Positions 41,968 to 54,965 of a stretch of 64,000 bases of DNA are shown in pieces. The stretch lies in NCBI GenBank assembly GCA_000733355.1, contig JNVV01000005.1, positions 278,371-342,370 of the forward strand. Reading direction: 5' to 3'. The notes under the pieces were generated by a model, which saw only the letters and a list, made by a program, of their open reading frames with translations, was not told the DNA's origin and did no database searches. This DNA is from Falciphora oryzae. Taxonomy: Eukaryota > Ascomycota > Sordariomycetes > Magnaporthales > Magnaporthaceae. Numbering within the stretch: the first letter of the stretch is position 1; the number at the start of each line of letters is the position of its first letter. The position numbers and the translations under genes are program-made.

Positions 41968-44150
41968 CATGGTGGTGGTGGATGCGTGGATGTTTGCGCC
42001 CGCCGCGCTCAGCCTGGGACTTGCTGCAGTGACAACAACGCCCACTCCTCCTGTCCTGCATGTGCCACCGGCTCACGGCAGGATGGAAGTCAACAAGCAG
42101 CGCAAAACGCCCGGGACGAGCTGCGGTGGTGCCGTGGCGGGCACCGGCTTGTGCGCCTGTGGCTGCCGCTGCGCAACAGCTGGCGTCGCCGGCCATTGGT
42201 GCTGGAACGGATTTCCCGATGCCCGCGCCTCTTGGCCCTTGTCGACGGGCGCCCCCTGGCCGAGATCGTCCCTTTAAACTCCCCCTGGCCCGGCCCGTGG
42301 CAAGCAAGCGTTGGGCCTTGCCAGTGCCAGCGCTGTAAACCTCACGAAGAGCATCCGTGAGAGTGTCCGGCACAAAGGCAAGGGAGGGAGGAGCAGGCGA
42401 CAGACTGCCGGCCCCGTGCCTTGCCGGATTCGCTCTTGGCTGCATTGATTGGGGAAGCTCGACTTGGACTTTACTTGTTGAAGCCCATGAGCCCCGATCC
42501 AGCAAGGCGGCTTCGTCAGGCAGAGAACCCATTAGGAATGGTGCTTGCAGTAGTCTCGGGACTTTTTGGTTTTTTCAGGTGACACGCCGCCGGACCACCT
42601 CGCAAACCCCCACATCCATCCCGGTGTGGCCCAGGGCAGCGAGACGACGTGGACTCAAAAAGCGTCGCCGTCGGACCGAGGGCGCCCACTAGGTGCGTTG
42701 TCCCTGGCTCTCTTTTCCAACCTGGATCTGTCTTGCCTGCACCGGATTCCTGGGGATCGCCTGCCTTCCCTTGCCGCCACACCGCGAGGGGAGAAACGGA
42801 GACAACCTTCAAATGCGGTTGTGGGCATGCCTGGCACTAAAACCGCAGGCCCGAGCCAGGGTATGACTGCACGGAGGCTCCGTCGTGTTCGCCTCGATGC
42901 TGTCAACTTCCTGGTAATGATGTGGGGCTTTGTGACGTGAGAGCCAGCACCAGGGAGGGCCGGACCAATATGGGATCGCCCTGGTGGCCGGAAAAGCAAA
43001 GTAATAATAGCAGGCAGTACAAGGAAAAGATCACAGATGGATCCACCTGCTTTGACGCGGACACTGAAAAGCCACCGACAAAAGACAGTACAAATCTGGT
43101 AATCGGGCCAGGAAGATGCACGTGCCGCAGCCGTTTGATGCCGCCATTCCTGTCAAGCCTATGATGTGGCTGTGGGTGGGTTTCGTTGTCACCGAGCGAC
43201 TGATGTGCCCTGTTTGCTGTTTGGGGTTGTCCTTGGCCTTTCGAGCACCGGACAATGTTTTTACGAGCATTGAAACTGGGGTTCTTCTCGCCTTCGTGTC
43301 CCCCTGGGGGCCGGCATTGGCGGCACTTCTTCGACGCAGCAAGTACAACGCTGTCCGTACCATTCCTTCCGCCATCGGCACCGTGCAGCCCATTTTTATT
43401 TTTATTCCATTCGCCGTCGGGTTTCGACGGCCCGGCTTAAAAACCTTATACTTTGGGTCTCCATCTCAAGTTGCCTGAAGCTGCCCGAGGCAGTGCTCAG
43501 GGGGAACGGTAAACAATGGAACGAGAGCGGCCAGACCCACTGCTTCAGCTCGCCGTGGTGCTTCAGCTGTTGTCAGCCTTCACCCCTTTCTGGCAGCTGT
43601 GTGGCCAACGCCTCTCTGCATGCGGTTGGCTTTTGGAGCCCTTCAGCCAGCCTGGCTTTTTATTGCCAACAAGAGCGAGCCACGTCTGGCTGACCACCCC
43701 AATCCAGGCCGGCTGGCGGATTTGCTTTTCATTTTCAGTGAGCGGATCGGCCGATGGCTAGCAGGCGGACACTTGCTGGCCGCCGGGGCACGCGCCCGGC
43801 CCCAAAATCCCACCGTGGGAGCGTGGCCCACCCTTTTGCTAGAAGCTTGGTCTGGGCTGCAGATTCCCTTGTTGACTGTTTGATTAGTGGCTCGAATTCG
43901 GACTGGTGCTCGGCCGTGTTCTCTCTCACTCGCACCCCGCCCCATCCTTGCTGCTGCCGCACCAGCCGTCCCTTTCTCGCTCCAGTCTGGTTGCGCGCAC
44001 CGCCTCCGGGGCTTGCCAGGGATGCAACAGTGCTGGTGCCGCCCGATGCACCCCGACGTTGGAGCTGGGCAACTGCACGCCGTCTCGCTTGAGTCGTGCA
44101 GGGCTTCCCGGTGGGTTGCTCTCCACGGCCAGGAGCTCTGCTTGGAGGGC

Positions 44151-44404
44151 CACCCCAACCAAAAAATAAACAATACACCAAAATAAATTTTCCCTACCAA
44201 AGTCAATCCCCTCAATCAATATCGTGAGGATTTGGAAGGAAAAAAACAACCTACGGCGTCTTTTTAACTGCACTCGTTCACCAGATATAGTCACGATTAT
44301 TGAAGAGGCCTGGTTGGCCCCCAAACAAGCTATCAAAAAACAGGCTGTTGGTGACTTTGGTAGGTAAATTGATTTGGTGTATTGTTTATTTTTTGGTTGG
44401 GGTG
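44151..44404. repeat. inverted-repeat element, 53-55-bp arms around a 146-bp core
   Basis: Left arm 44151-44205 and right arm 44352-44404 are reverse complements: the outer 32 bp are identical (starting CACCCCAACCAAAAAATAAA), the inner 13 bp are identical (CCTACCAAAGTCA), and the ~9 bp between differ slightly. Inside, 44211-44226 and 44291-44304 form a second imperfect inverted pair (TCAATATCGTGA type). The element is AT-rich in a GC-rich setting. AGGG occurs at 44146-44149 and 44405-44408, next to the two ends, but four bases could match by chance. It has no ORF that looks coding. Compatible with a MITE or fold-back element relic, or a structured RNA. Confidence 0.75.
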
Positions 44405-45803
44405 AGGGTCAAGGAGCGCGGCATTGCGGTTGCGGAAGGAACATGCTTCCAGCGCGCGCATGCAGACCATGCAGAGATGCAGGGCATCCCGTCATCAAGC
44501 CATTTATTTTGGTGGCTTGATTGGCTCCTCTCGGATCGGCGCACAGGTCCCGAACTATTGTCTCAATCTGGCCGTGACTTGCCCAACCAGAGCACTGGGC
44601 CAGCAAGGCGCCTTGCTCAGCGCGAGATCGTCGTCGGGGGATGACATCAAAAAGGGGACAAGCTCCTGCTGGTGCCCCTCACCAGGAGCCGGCGGAGAGC
44701 TGATCACTGCTCACTTAGGGCCAGACGAAGGTCCCTAACTTTTTTTTTTCTTTTTTTCTTTTTCTTTTCGGTTTTTGTCCCCTTCGGTGCCGTGGGCGCC
44801 CAGAATGGGTCCAATCAGCCAACCAATCCGTCCAATTCAATGGGCGGGCGGGTCTCTCAGCTCGCCCAGCAACGCAACGCGGAGAACTTGAGCCCCAGCG
44901 AGCGAGCGAGCGCATCACACATCACGCACGCGCGCACGCACAGGCACCGCCAGGAACATGCCGCTTGGTCAGCGGCAAAAGTGGGTGCACAGAGGCATCC
45001 CGTGCTATTTCCATCGGCAAAGACGGTCGATACAGAGCGTGCAGCATGAAGCTCAGCGTGACATGCAGTCGGAAACGGTTGCAGCGACGATACATCGAAG
45101 CGTCAACCCATCTACGCGGTAGGTAGAGGCTCCAGCTGCTGCAACCGTTGCTGCTGCGACTCACGCTGCGCGTTGGCGACTCAATGGCATCCATCCGAAC
45201 CCTGGCCTGCAGTCGCCAAGTCGGCTCGACTTACCATTTTGCGCTCGGCAAGCCATCGGCCCGCGCTTTTTCGCCCTCAGCTGCGTGCCGTGTCCATCGT
45301 CCATCCCGGTTCCCCGATCCAGCGATCGAGCCTTTCTGCAATCCAAGGGTCGAATTGGTATTTTTATTTCTTTCTTTGTTTTGATTTCTTCCAAACGGAG
45401 AAAACTGCGCGCACTCAGCTGTGGCTTCTCCTTGTCTCTTTTCTCAAAGCAAGAAGCCTGACCTGATCTAGGGTAGATTAGATCGAGATCTTGTCTTTGC
45501 TCCTTTTTTTTTTTTTTTTATTATTTCCATTCCATTCATTCTCTCGTTCGCACGTCTAGCTGGTTTTAGACACTCGCACCCATCACAAGGCTCTGACGTA
45601 TCTTGAACCTCCCTGGCAGCCACCGCAGCCTTGCAGCACAAAACGCGATATTACTGTCCAAATCCGTCTGCTGCCAAGCTGCTTTCTCTCTTTAGGCGGC
45701 CTCTTACCCCTCATTTTCCGGCTCCTGCCAAACCCAGGCGCCTTATTCCCGTCTGTGGCTGGCGCCGGTATCGTTGGCGCGTGGCAACCAACCGTCGCCC
45801 AAC

Positions 45804-48217
45804 ATGACATCTCCTGGTACCGAAGGGCCCTCGTCGTACAAGCGACCGCACTTTCTGTTGATGCAGGATGACCCCCCATACCCGCTGTCTCCCAGGGGTC
45901 CAGGGGCGCTGGCCTCCATGATCAGGAACCGCTCAGCAACGTCGCTGCTGCATTGGCGAGACGATGAGGAGGCTGCCTTTGACCGCTCCACGTCGGACGA
46001 TGATGTCGAGGACCAGCGGGCCCGCGCCGAGGAGCGTCGCATGAATGCCCTCCTCAACACCCCTCACATGCGCTCCATGCGGCTCATCGGCAGGAACAAC
46101 CCCCGATACCGCTGGGAGTCGTACTGGAAGACCGAGGCCGATCTCAGCACCATGAAGAAGCCGATCCGTCAATACTACGAGAGGACCAACTATCTGATCC
46201 AGCAATATCTCTACATTGACCGGCTGCTGGACTCGTCTCTGCCCCATGACCTGCTGAACGAGTACAACAACATGCCCGCCTCGGCCTTCCGCGGCGTCGA
46301 GATCCCCGAGACCATCTCGGAGGAGTCGTCGACTCCCCCGACCTCGGGGTCGGCCAGCACGCAGCTGGCCTCCATGTCGGCCGACTCGGCCGCCGCCTCG
46401 ATCGCATCGGCTGCCAAGAAGGTGAAGCGCACCCCGCAAGACATCTACCGCCACACCGAATCGGCGCCGCTGCCGCTCCTGGGCGACCAGGAGCCAGATG
46501 AGGAGCAGCCGCTTCTGCCCAAGCACGACATCCCCTTCATTGAGGATGACAACGTGGACAGCTCGGCGCCCATAGTCACCCTGGCCATCTACGTCAACTT
46601 CGCCGCCAACGCCATTCTCCTAGCCGGCAAGATCGCCGTCATCATCTCGGTGCCCTCCGTCTCGGTTCTCGCCAGTTTAGTCGACGCCGTCCTTGACTTC
46701 CTGTCCACCGTCATTGTCTGGCTCACCACCTGGCTTATCAGCCACCAGGACCAGTACTCGTATCCTGTTGGCCGCAGGAGGCTTGAGCCGCTTGGTGTCC
46801 TTGTTTTCTCCGTCATCATGATCACCTCTTTCTGTCAGGTCTCCATGGAAGCAATACAACGTCTTGCTTCTCCGGACCACGAGGTTATTGAATTGTACGT
46901 GATCCAGCGCTGCATAACCCTACTGCGGGCATGGCGAGCCCGCTGGGCCCAGTCGAATACGAAGATAAAACAAGGGAGCATCTAACAAAACTCGAACCAC
47001 AGAGGCATCCCTGCAATCTCCATCATGCTCAGCACTGTTATTGTTAAGGGCTTGTGCTGGTTCTGGTGCAGGCTCGTCAAGAACTCGAGTGTCCAGGCGC
47101 TGTGAGTACCTCGGCTGCAAAGCCTCCTGGCTAACCCCTCACGCCCTTTCTCCCTTGCTCCTGCCTTCCTAGTGGCGCCATCTTCATGCACTGAGGCCGA
47201 ACACATAACTGACTCAGCGCTAAACTAGGGCCGCGGACGCGAGCACAGACGTGATATTCAACGCCGGCTCCATTGCGTTCCCCATCAGTACGTCATTGGT
47301 CCCGACGCCTCCTTCTCGTTCTCCCTTGTGTCTTTGAGACCTGATGGACTTGGCACGGGTGTTTCCGAACATGCATGCACGGCACCCTAGTATTGGCACT
47401 GTCTCCTAACCAGACCACTTGTCTCTAGTTGGGTCCTTCGCTGGGATCTGGTGGATGGACGCCCTCGGCGGCCTGTTGCTATCCCTGGTCGTGGTCGTCA
47501 ACTGGTCCCAGACCTCGGTCGAGCACATCAAGAACCTCTGTGGCTTCTCTGCGTCAGCGGACCAGAGGAACATCCGTAAGTAAAGCCCCCGATTGCGGGC
47601 TCACCCGCCCGCCTACCCGCCTGCGCTGCGCCTTTGGTTGTCTGTGCTGACCTAGCGGCCCAACCCGTTCTCGCCTCTCCAACCTCCAGTGCTCTACTTG
47701 ACCATGAGGTTTGCCAAAACCATCAAGCAGATCCAGGGTCTCCAGGCTTATCATTCGGGAGATAAGCTCAACGTCGAGGTACGTCACAAAATAAAGGGGG
47801 AAAAAATGAGCTTCAACTGCACGTGATTTGGAGTGTCCTAGCCACCATGTTAGACTGCGGCTGTGTTTAGTCTTGTCCTCCTTGCATCATCCCGCTGACG
47901 TTGCCAAAACTATAGGTCGACATCGTGCTCGATGCCAGCACCTCACTGAAGGACAGCCACGATTTAGCGTTAGTTGATACTATCCTTTGCGCCTATGCCC
48001 CTATCTTTTTACTTGTCACCGTCCTTTTTTTCCCCTCCTAGCCTTCCTTCCGCGACCGAACTAACTGCTAACTGTCTATTTTTATCTGCTCCGCCCCGCC
48101 AACAGCGAGAGCCTACAATACGTGCTCGAGTCGGTGCCAATCGTAGACAGGGCCTTTGTGCACACCGACTACGCCACGTACAACCTGCCCACCCACATGG
48201 AGCAGCAGCACAACTAA
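45804..48217 (+). CDS. cation diffusion facilitator (CDF) transporter, manganese-type
   Basis: Metal/proton antiporter of the CDF family. Exons: 45804-46894, 47003-47101, 47229-47287, 47429-47575, 47690-47778, 47916-47968, 48106-48217; 1650 nt, 549 aa, all junctions in phase. Residues 1-240 form a long Ser/Glu-rich cytosolic N-terminus (IRNRSATSLLHWRDDEEAAF). The membrane part starts PIVTLAIYVNFAANAILLAG; the metal-site DxxxD in TM2 is LVDAVLDFLST, and TM5 has ADASTDVIFNAGSIAF, again DxxxD. Two Asp pairs instead of HxxxD are the mark of Mn-type CDFs, so Mn is favoured over Zn. YPVGRRRLEPLGVLVFS and WWMDALGGLLLSLVVVV are family signatures. The C-terminal cytosolic domain includes VDIVLDASTSLKDSHDLA and ends HMEQQHN. 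Start: the ATG at 45804; the frame extends a little upstream but with no other ATG. Confidence 0.93.
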
Positions 48218-49032
48218 CTCCTAGACGGCGTGTGTCTGCGCGCCTATTCGCTCGTATTTTTCACGTTGCTGCGAGGCGAGCGCGAACCGCCACTCCACTC
48301 CAAGCAGTATTGCATGTAGCTCCAGACCGACATTGCATGCCCACACTTTGCGGAACCTCTCTTGCCTGTCAGAATCATGTCGATTTTTCTTTTCTTGTAT
48401 ACCAGACCATTAACATTTTGCGCGTAAGAAGCACCCATCAAAAGTAGTTCGGCAGCCCGCTCGGCGTTTCAGTCCACGAAGTTTCTCTCAACCTTGATAG
48501 GTTCGCAGCAGCAGGAGGCCGCAGCCTCGCACCGCCCCGATACCGTGAGATGCATGAAGCGAAGGAGTCAATGCATTGTCTGAGTAACCTGAGCATGAGC
48601 GCTGAAAGGTCCTTCCTGCGCTGATGTCACCTCAGCCGCTGGAGCTAAATTGACTTGATTGTTGAGATCGACTTCCGCCCATCGGTGGGATTCGGCCGTT
48701 ATGGCAACTGATATGGCGCGCTTTCTTGGGGTGAACATGATATGGTGTCATGTGGACTCAGTTATCATTTTGAGAGCACATTATTAGCAGATGGTATTGT
48801 GTCTAAATGTCTAAATCATTGGAGTCCAAAAAAAGAAGTGCCACGCGCCGTGGGAAGAACGTTTCAGTGTCTTACATGGAACGGGCTTTCAACACGGCGG
48901 GAAACAAAATGAAGAAAAGAACTTAGGTCTAGTGAAACTAAAGAGATTTTTTTTTTTTTTTTTGGATGTGAAAAGAAACAAGCAATGACAGTGAGAGAAC
49001 AAACGCGGAGCTCTCAAAAAAGGTTCTCTCGC
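48218..49032. other. convergent 3' intergenic region (CDF transporter / STT4)
   Basis: About 815 bp between convergent stop codons. T17 tract near 48947-48963. No gene supported. Confidence 0.6.
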
Positions 49033-52000
49033 TCAGTACGGGATGCCGTTGGTCATGAGCTGAAACGAGTCGTAGAAGCCGGTCGAGTAGCTGCCGTGGC
49101 TCTTACGGATCAGGTCCTTGACAAAGTCGGCGGCCTCGCGCTCGGTGCGGTCGAGCACGAAGCGGTCCTTGAAGTGCTTGACGCTCTCGGGTTTGAAGCA
49201 CGGGAGGCCGCTGTCCATCATGAGCAGCACAATCTGCGAGAGCTTCTCAGTGTGCTGGCGCGACGCCAGGAACGCCTTGACGCACAGCTCCTCGAAACTC
49301 TTGAAGGCCTGCGAGTCGGTCGAGCCGCCCATGACGGCCATCATCTCCGACGTGAGCTTGAAGGGCGCGCGCTCGAACTTGATGCCGCCGGGCGCAATGT
49401 CGAAGCAGAAGCCAAAGTCGATGTGCAGGATGTGGCCCGCGTCGTCCACCATGATGTTGCCGTTGTGCCGGTCCTTGAACTGGAGCAGGAACGAGATGAT
49501 GGAGTAGGCCGCCATGCTCTTGACAAAGTTGTTGCGCGCCTGCTGGAACCGCAGCGAGTCCTCGTTGCCGTACTTTGACGTGAAGTATTCGTAGAGCCCG
49601 TTGACCGCCTCGCGGCCCAGCATGTCGCGGCTGATGGAGTTGGGCAACACGTCGATGACGCCGCATCCGGGCGCCGTCGCCGTGACCCGGTACGGGAATA
49701 CGTACACGTCGAGCCCCACGCTGTGGAAGATTCCCCTGAAGGCGGCGATCATCTGCAGCGCGAGCACATCCTGCCGGCAGTCGTCGCCCACCTTGAAGAT
49801 GGCCGACTGCCAGACTTCGACCGTGTTCTCCGTCGTCATGGATCCATTGGGCTTGGCCGACTCCTCAAGCAGGTTGTCAGTCGCGTCGACGGCCTTGTTG
49901 CGCTTGATGCGGAAAGTAGCCATGTAAGGCGCCTTGGCGTGACTTTGCAGGGGCTTTCCCGACTTGCGGTCGATGCCGATGACCACACCGTCCGGGTTGC
50001 TAGGCAGGTAGACGCCGACCTCGACCTTGATCTTGCGCAGCTCCTCCTCGATCTTCTGCTTCTTCTCCTCCTTGGACTTTTTGATGAGCGGCTTGAGCTT
50101 GCCCGAGATGCCCGTCACTTCGTCGAAGAAGGCAAATTCGCGCTCGTAGAACTCGCGGTCTATTGCGCTGAAGCTTTCATTCATCTTGGCCATGACCTTG
50201 TCAAGCGTGGGCTTGATCGCATCCGGGATCGTCGAGTCGTCATCCTTGTAGGCGTTTGCCTTCATGTTCCAGATAATCTGGTGCGCAAACAGCTGCGAGA
50301 ACTGGGCCGTCTCGAGGATATAGCGCTCCACATATCCTAGAGCGTCGTGCCGCAGCGTCTGCACGATCTGGGGGACGTAGAAGAAGGTCACATCGACCGG
50401 GTGGCTCTCCAGCGCCCTCATGGCGTACTGGATAATCAGAGGGTGGTTCTGGAACGCGGGCAGGAAGTACGTCACGGCCGTGATGGGGGCAACCGGAGCC
50501 CAGTAGAGCAGGTGCTTGAGCTGGATGCTGACATCTACAGGCAGAGCGCCATCCAGCAAGACGGCGATGGCCTCGGGGTCGGACACAGCCTTGCTTGGGA
50601 AGTTGAGAAGTAGCCATCGGACTTCCTTGTGGATCTTGAGGTTGTTCTGGAACCTGGAGACCAAGCCAACAGCAATGGATGGGTTCTCTTCCCAAGCAGT
50701 GCGGATGAGCGGGAGAATGGCAGCCTGTAGTTGTTTGATTAGCCTAAGTTCAAGTGGTCGGCGTTATAAGAGACTCGCGAGATCTACGGAAGCAACTCAC
50801 CTCGATACCACCTTTGTACGGATGGTTTACTGTGGCATGTGCGGCGGCAGCTGCTGGCTCGCCCAAGGGGTATACCCAGACCCGGAGCCTAGTATGCTCG
50901 CTCTCCAGCAGCAGCAGCAAGAGCTGCTCCCTCGCCTGAAGCGACTTGATGCTGCCCACGGCGTTGGCACCGATAAACGACACGGCCTTCACCGCGCCCA
51001 TGATATCCGACAGGAGCCTGATCTCGGTCCTGAGTTGGAGGACGTTGCTGCCGAAGGACCAGCTAGGCGGGCCGTTAAACCAGCTGAGGGCGGCTGAGAG
51101 GAGCTTATCCTTCAGGCGCCACTGGGCGATAGCGCTGAGGGTGGTGCTGGTGCGCAGGACGCGCAGGCCGTAGAGGATGATCTGGAACTTGAGGTCGCGG
51201 GCCATGGGGTGTGGCGTCGAAGACTTGATGGCGTCCAGCGTGAGGTCCAGGAGGCGCAGGAAGACCCTTTGGGTGTCGGCGCTGCCGAGACGGGTGGCGT
51301 TGAAGTGGCTGCTGAGGAACTGGAGCAGCCGCGTGTGGGGGGACAGCAGGTTGTGCACCAGCTGCTTCCGCTTTGCCATGTGGGCAGCGTCGCTCGGGGC
51401 AAACTCCTCCTTGAGGAGGAAGGGGTCCGGGTTGGTGATGGCTGGACTGAAGAGGCCGAGCTTCTTCTGCAGGCTCAGCTCCCACTGCTGCGCAATCTCG
51501 TTGAGCAGGCGAGGCTCCAGCATCGGGTTCTCGTTCATGACGCCGAGCCACAGTGACACTCCAAGCTTAATGGACTGCTTTGTGAACATGGCGAATGGGA
51601 TGCTGACGAGGTAGTGGGCAACCGCGCACTCGGGCCGCTCACTGCGGCAGAGAAGGGCCGCGGCGCGGCGCAGGATGTCGCGGACGTCGCCCAGGGGCGT
51701 GTTCTTCTTATTGTTGAGCCTGGTCTCGATGTGGGCGAGGGCGGTGACGGCGTCGCTGCTGTCGCTGTCGGGGCTCGGCAGGAAGGACGAGCGCCGGTCG
51801 ATGCGCATAAAGCTAAGCCACTCCAGGCTGTGGTCCGGCAGCGTCTCGGCGTACCGGTACTCCTGGCGCGTCGTGTACTGGGCGACAAAGTCCGACGCCG
51901 TATTGATGTGGCAGTCGCCGATCCTGTTGAGCGACTGGAGGCGCTGGTCCGTCGTCGGGATGCACGAGCCGAGCTCCAGCGCGAACGACCGCCCCAGAGA

Positions 52001-54965
52001 GATGTGCCCATACGCTCCATCATCGTCAAAGTCGGACAGATACGTCTGCAGCAGGCCCTTGACGTCGGCCGGCGCGAGACTCACGACGGTGCTGACCCAT
52101 CCCTTGGCCTTTTTGTACAGGGTGTCTAGCGTGTGCCGTCGGAAGGCATAGTCGTCCGACAGCTCGACCATGACACGCCCGCGAGCCGACTTGAACGTCG
52201 TCCGGGGCTCGTACAGGTCCGTCTCGGCCTCGAGGCAGCTGGACCACATCAGCGACAACAGCTCGAGGAGGGCGAAGAGAGACGACCGGCAGCATAGCGT
52301 CGACGGGACCTGGCTGATGATGCGGTCGGCACAGGCATAGGCGGCCTGCTGGACCCGCTCGATTCGGTGGCAGCAGTTGCAGAAGACGGCGACCAGCTGT
52401 GTGGCTGCATACTGGGCCGTGAAGCTGGGGTGCGTGCCGCTCAGAGTCTTCTTAAGATAGCGCTCGACGACAGCGCCAGTGATGCCCTCCATGATGCCGC
52501 TGACATCGCCACGACGCATGCTGGGCTCCAGGAAATACGACAGCGCGGCGGCGCAGTTTCCAGACTCGGCGCGCAGACTCTCCACTAGATAGGCAGCGTG
52601 GAGGAAGATTATCTTGCGGTAGCTGAGGCTGCGGATCTCGGCGGCCTTGGATGGGAGCAGCTCCGAGAGGTGTTTCTTCTGCTGCGACTCCCGCTCGCTG
52701 TTCATACCCCTGCGCAGGACAGGGTTGAGCTCGATATCGCTCTCGACCATCTCCCCGCGTTGCTCAGCCACCAGCGGAGGCGAGTGGATCGCCATGATCC
52801 GCAGCTCGTCGAGGTACTTCTTGCCTCGGTCAGATGCGGGAGAGAAGCCATGGACGACAATGTTGAACCACGCATCCCGAAGCATCGCGGATCCCTCGTC
52901 TTCCCTGTGGGCATCCACTGCGAGATCGTTGGCCGACATGAGCACGGCAAGCGGCTGGAGCAGCTGCGCGATTTCGCGCGCGGCCAGCTGGACATCCGAC
53001 TCCTTAGTGTCGCCCTGGGTGATGATGCCATCCATCAGGTGGTCCCAGTAGATGTCGTACAGGGGCGAACCGCGGCGCAAGTTGGCCGAGATGTGGTTGC
53101 GGGCCTTCATGACGGCTGCCAAGAGCACGTCCTTGTGCTCAACAACGGCCTCATGACAGATACGCGTATACATCTTGAGAAGCGACCGGAACTCGAGCTG
53201 GCCGCCGTTGAGTGCAAGGGACGCTGCTCCAGCCACAATCTGCGCATCGACCGTCGAGTTGATCTTGCCGATCTTCTGCAATATCATCGACTGGGCCAGC
53301 GCGGTGATCTTGTCGTCGTCGCATGAGATGGCGATCCCGCAGATGGCCTGCACAACGTTTCCGTACACGGCCGACGTTTCCTCCTCCCCGGTGAGCTGCA
53401 GGGATATAGCGCTCCCTGTCGAGTGTCCGCCCTGATAGATGGCCGGCGCCGCGTCACCATCGCCGTTCACCCCGTTTGCAAGCGAATGGTCGCTCCCGGG
53501 ACTCAGGACGTTCCCAAGGGTATACAAGGTCGTGATGACAGCATCTGACGATAGCAGCCGCAGGACAAAAGCAAGCGACTTGGAGGCAATCTCGATCGTC
53601 TGCTCCTTGGCACCGCTCTGCACGATGAAGCGCGGCAGCAGCCGGCTCACGTTGGCGGCCAGAGAAGGGGATATGCGGCACACTAGAGCCATGCAGCGGA
53701 GCACCGTGGACGCCAGCTGCTCGTTGGCCATCTGAAGAGGATCTGCAAGGCTCTCCTCGAGCCACGACATGAGCAGATCCACGTCGGCGGCATCCTCGTT
53801 GAGCCTCGAGCAAAGCAGGTAGCTGATGAGCGCCGCGGACCGTGCGCCAAAGGCAATGCTCTGCTGGGCCGAGGAGCCCATCTGGATAAAGTCGGCGCTG
53901 CCCTCGAAGTAGTTCATCTGCTCAATAGCGACGTTCGCGTACTCCTCGACAGACCGGAAGTCGGCCTCGCCGCTCCTGGCCGTCATGGGGCGCAGCAAGC
54001 CCTCGCCGGACATGAGGAGATCTAGGACGTGGGATTCCCTCAGCGGCTCCACCTCGGCCACCAGCAACGACGTCGTCGCCACCAGCAGCCGCATGAAGCT
54101 GCACTGCAGTAGCATGGCCCCAAGGGGCCGGCGGGCCTCGGCGTACTGGCGCATGCGGCGCCTCCACTCCTTAGCAGCCTGGTCGTGCGAATGAGAGTTG
54201 CGGATGGTGGAGAAGGCCGTCTCAACCGCAATCAGGAAGGGCACGGACAGCAGCTTGCGTAGCCGACGGATCAGAGACAGGCGGCCACCCGCCCTCCAAA
54301 ACTCGGCCTGGGCAGAGGCAGCATCAAGGAATCCCAGGAGCGACAGAGCTATGGTCGCAGTCCGGATGGCATCGTCAAGGTTGCCTTCACCATCATCACC
54401 CTGGCTAGGCATGATGCCCTCGGTGGCGTGGAAGCACGCATTGGTGAAGGTCCATATGGTGTCCGAGACTGCCTCCTGGACGCCGTCATGGTTGGCGCCC
54501 AGGGAGAGCAACGCGGCAGTGACATGGAGCGTCAGGGCCTCGGTGGGGGACGGCTCGATCTTGCGGAAGAAGGGTGACTGGGCGAACAGCTGGGCGTGCG
54601 ACTCGAGAAGATAGGGGATGAGCTGGCGGGCAAGCTTCAGGGCACTCTGTCCCGTCTGGACTAGGGGGGCGGCCTTGCAGAGGGCGAGCAGGACCTCATA
54701 TTCGCGGATTGTCTGGTCGAGGGCGGCAGCGGCCTGGTCAGTGGAAATGCTCGTCGCGATGCCCGCAGGATGGCCGTAGGATGCTCACCATGGGGACGCG
54801 TCCCAGCGCAGGCTTCGACGCATAGCCATTTTCTTTGGATCTGGCGAGCGTCGGGCACGCCCTGCACAGTTTGTTCAGGTCGGACTTGTCGAAGGCGGTC
54901 GACGAGTTCTGTGCAGAGAGCGCCGCGATCTTCTCGAGGGCTCTCTGCCGGATGTCAGTAGCCAT
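49033..54965 (-). CDS. STT4: phosphatidylinositol 4-kinase, type III alpha (Stt4)
   Basis: Plasma-membrane PI 4-kinase that makes PI4P for PI(4,5)P2 and wall-integrity signalling. Exons (minus): 54965-54789, 54733-50801, 50724-49033; 5802 nt, 1933 aa, all in phase. Exon 1 starts ATDIRQRALEKIAALSAQNS; intron 1 joins GRVPM to AAAALDQTIREYEVLLALCK; intron 2 joins YKGGIE to AAILPLIRTAWEENPSIAVG. The long alpha-solenoid fills exon 2. Exon 3 has the lipid-kinase unique/PIK domain (LHLLYWAPVAP region) and the catalytic domain: SAIFKVGDDCRQDVLALQMI with the ATP-binding site, KDRHNGNIMVDDAGHILHID with the catalytic loop, HIDFGFCFDIAPGGIKFERA with the DFG, ending SFQLMTNGIPY. Length matches fungal Stt4 (about 1900 aa). 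Confidence 0.97.

Larger units (their letters stand above)
39337..45803. other. 6.5-kb gene-poor intergenic region
   Basis: Bounded by the start of the unknown-protein gene (minus) and the start of the CDF transporter (plus), so it holds both promoters and possibly long leaders. ORFs of up to 329 codons occur on both strands, but they include homopolymer runs, lack family resemblance and have no steady codon bias. It does contain a tandem duplication (40856-40905), a GGAT-type microsatellite (41927-41967), an inverted repeat element (44151-44404) and poly-A/T tracts (40484-40503, 45504-45519). Confidence 0.5.

Noticed and set aside
41909..42532. 207-codon minus-strand ORF in the gene desert
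   Set aside because: Overlaps the GGAT microsatellite and has no recognisable domain or consistent codon use.
43116..43478. 120-codon plus-strand ORF with hydrophobic segments
   Set aside because: Looks membrane-like, but codon use is unbiased, no splice partners were found and it matches no family that I know.
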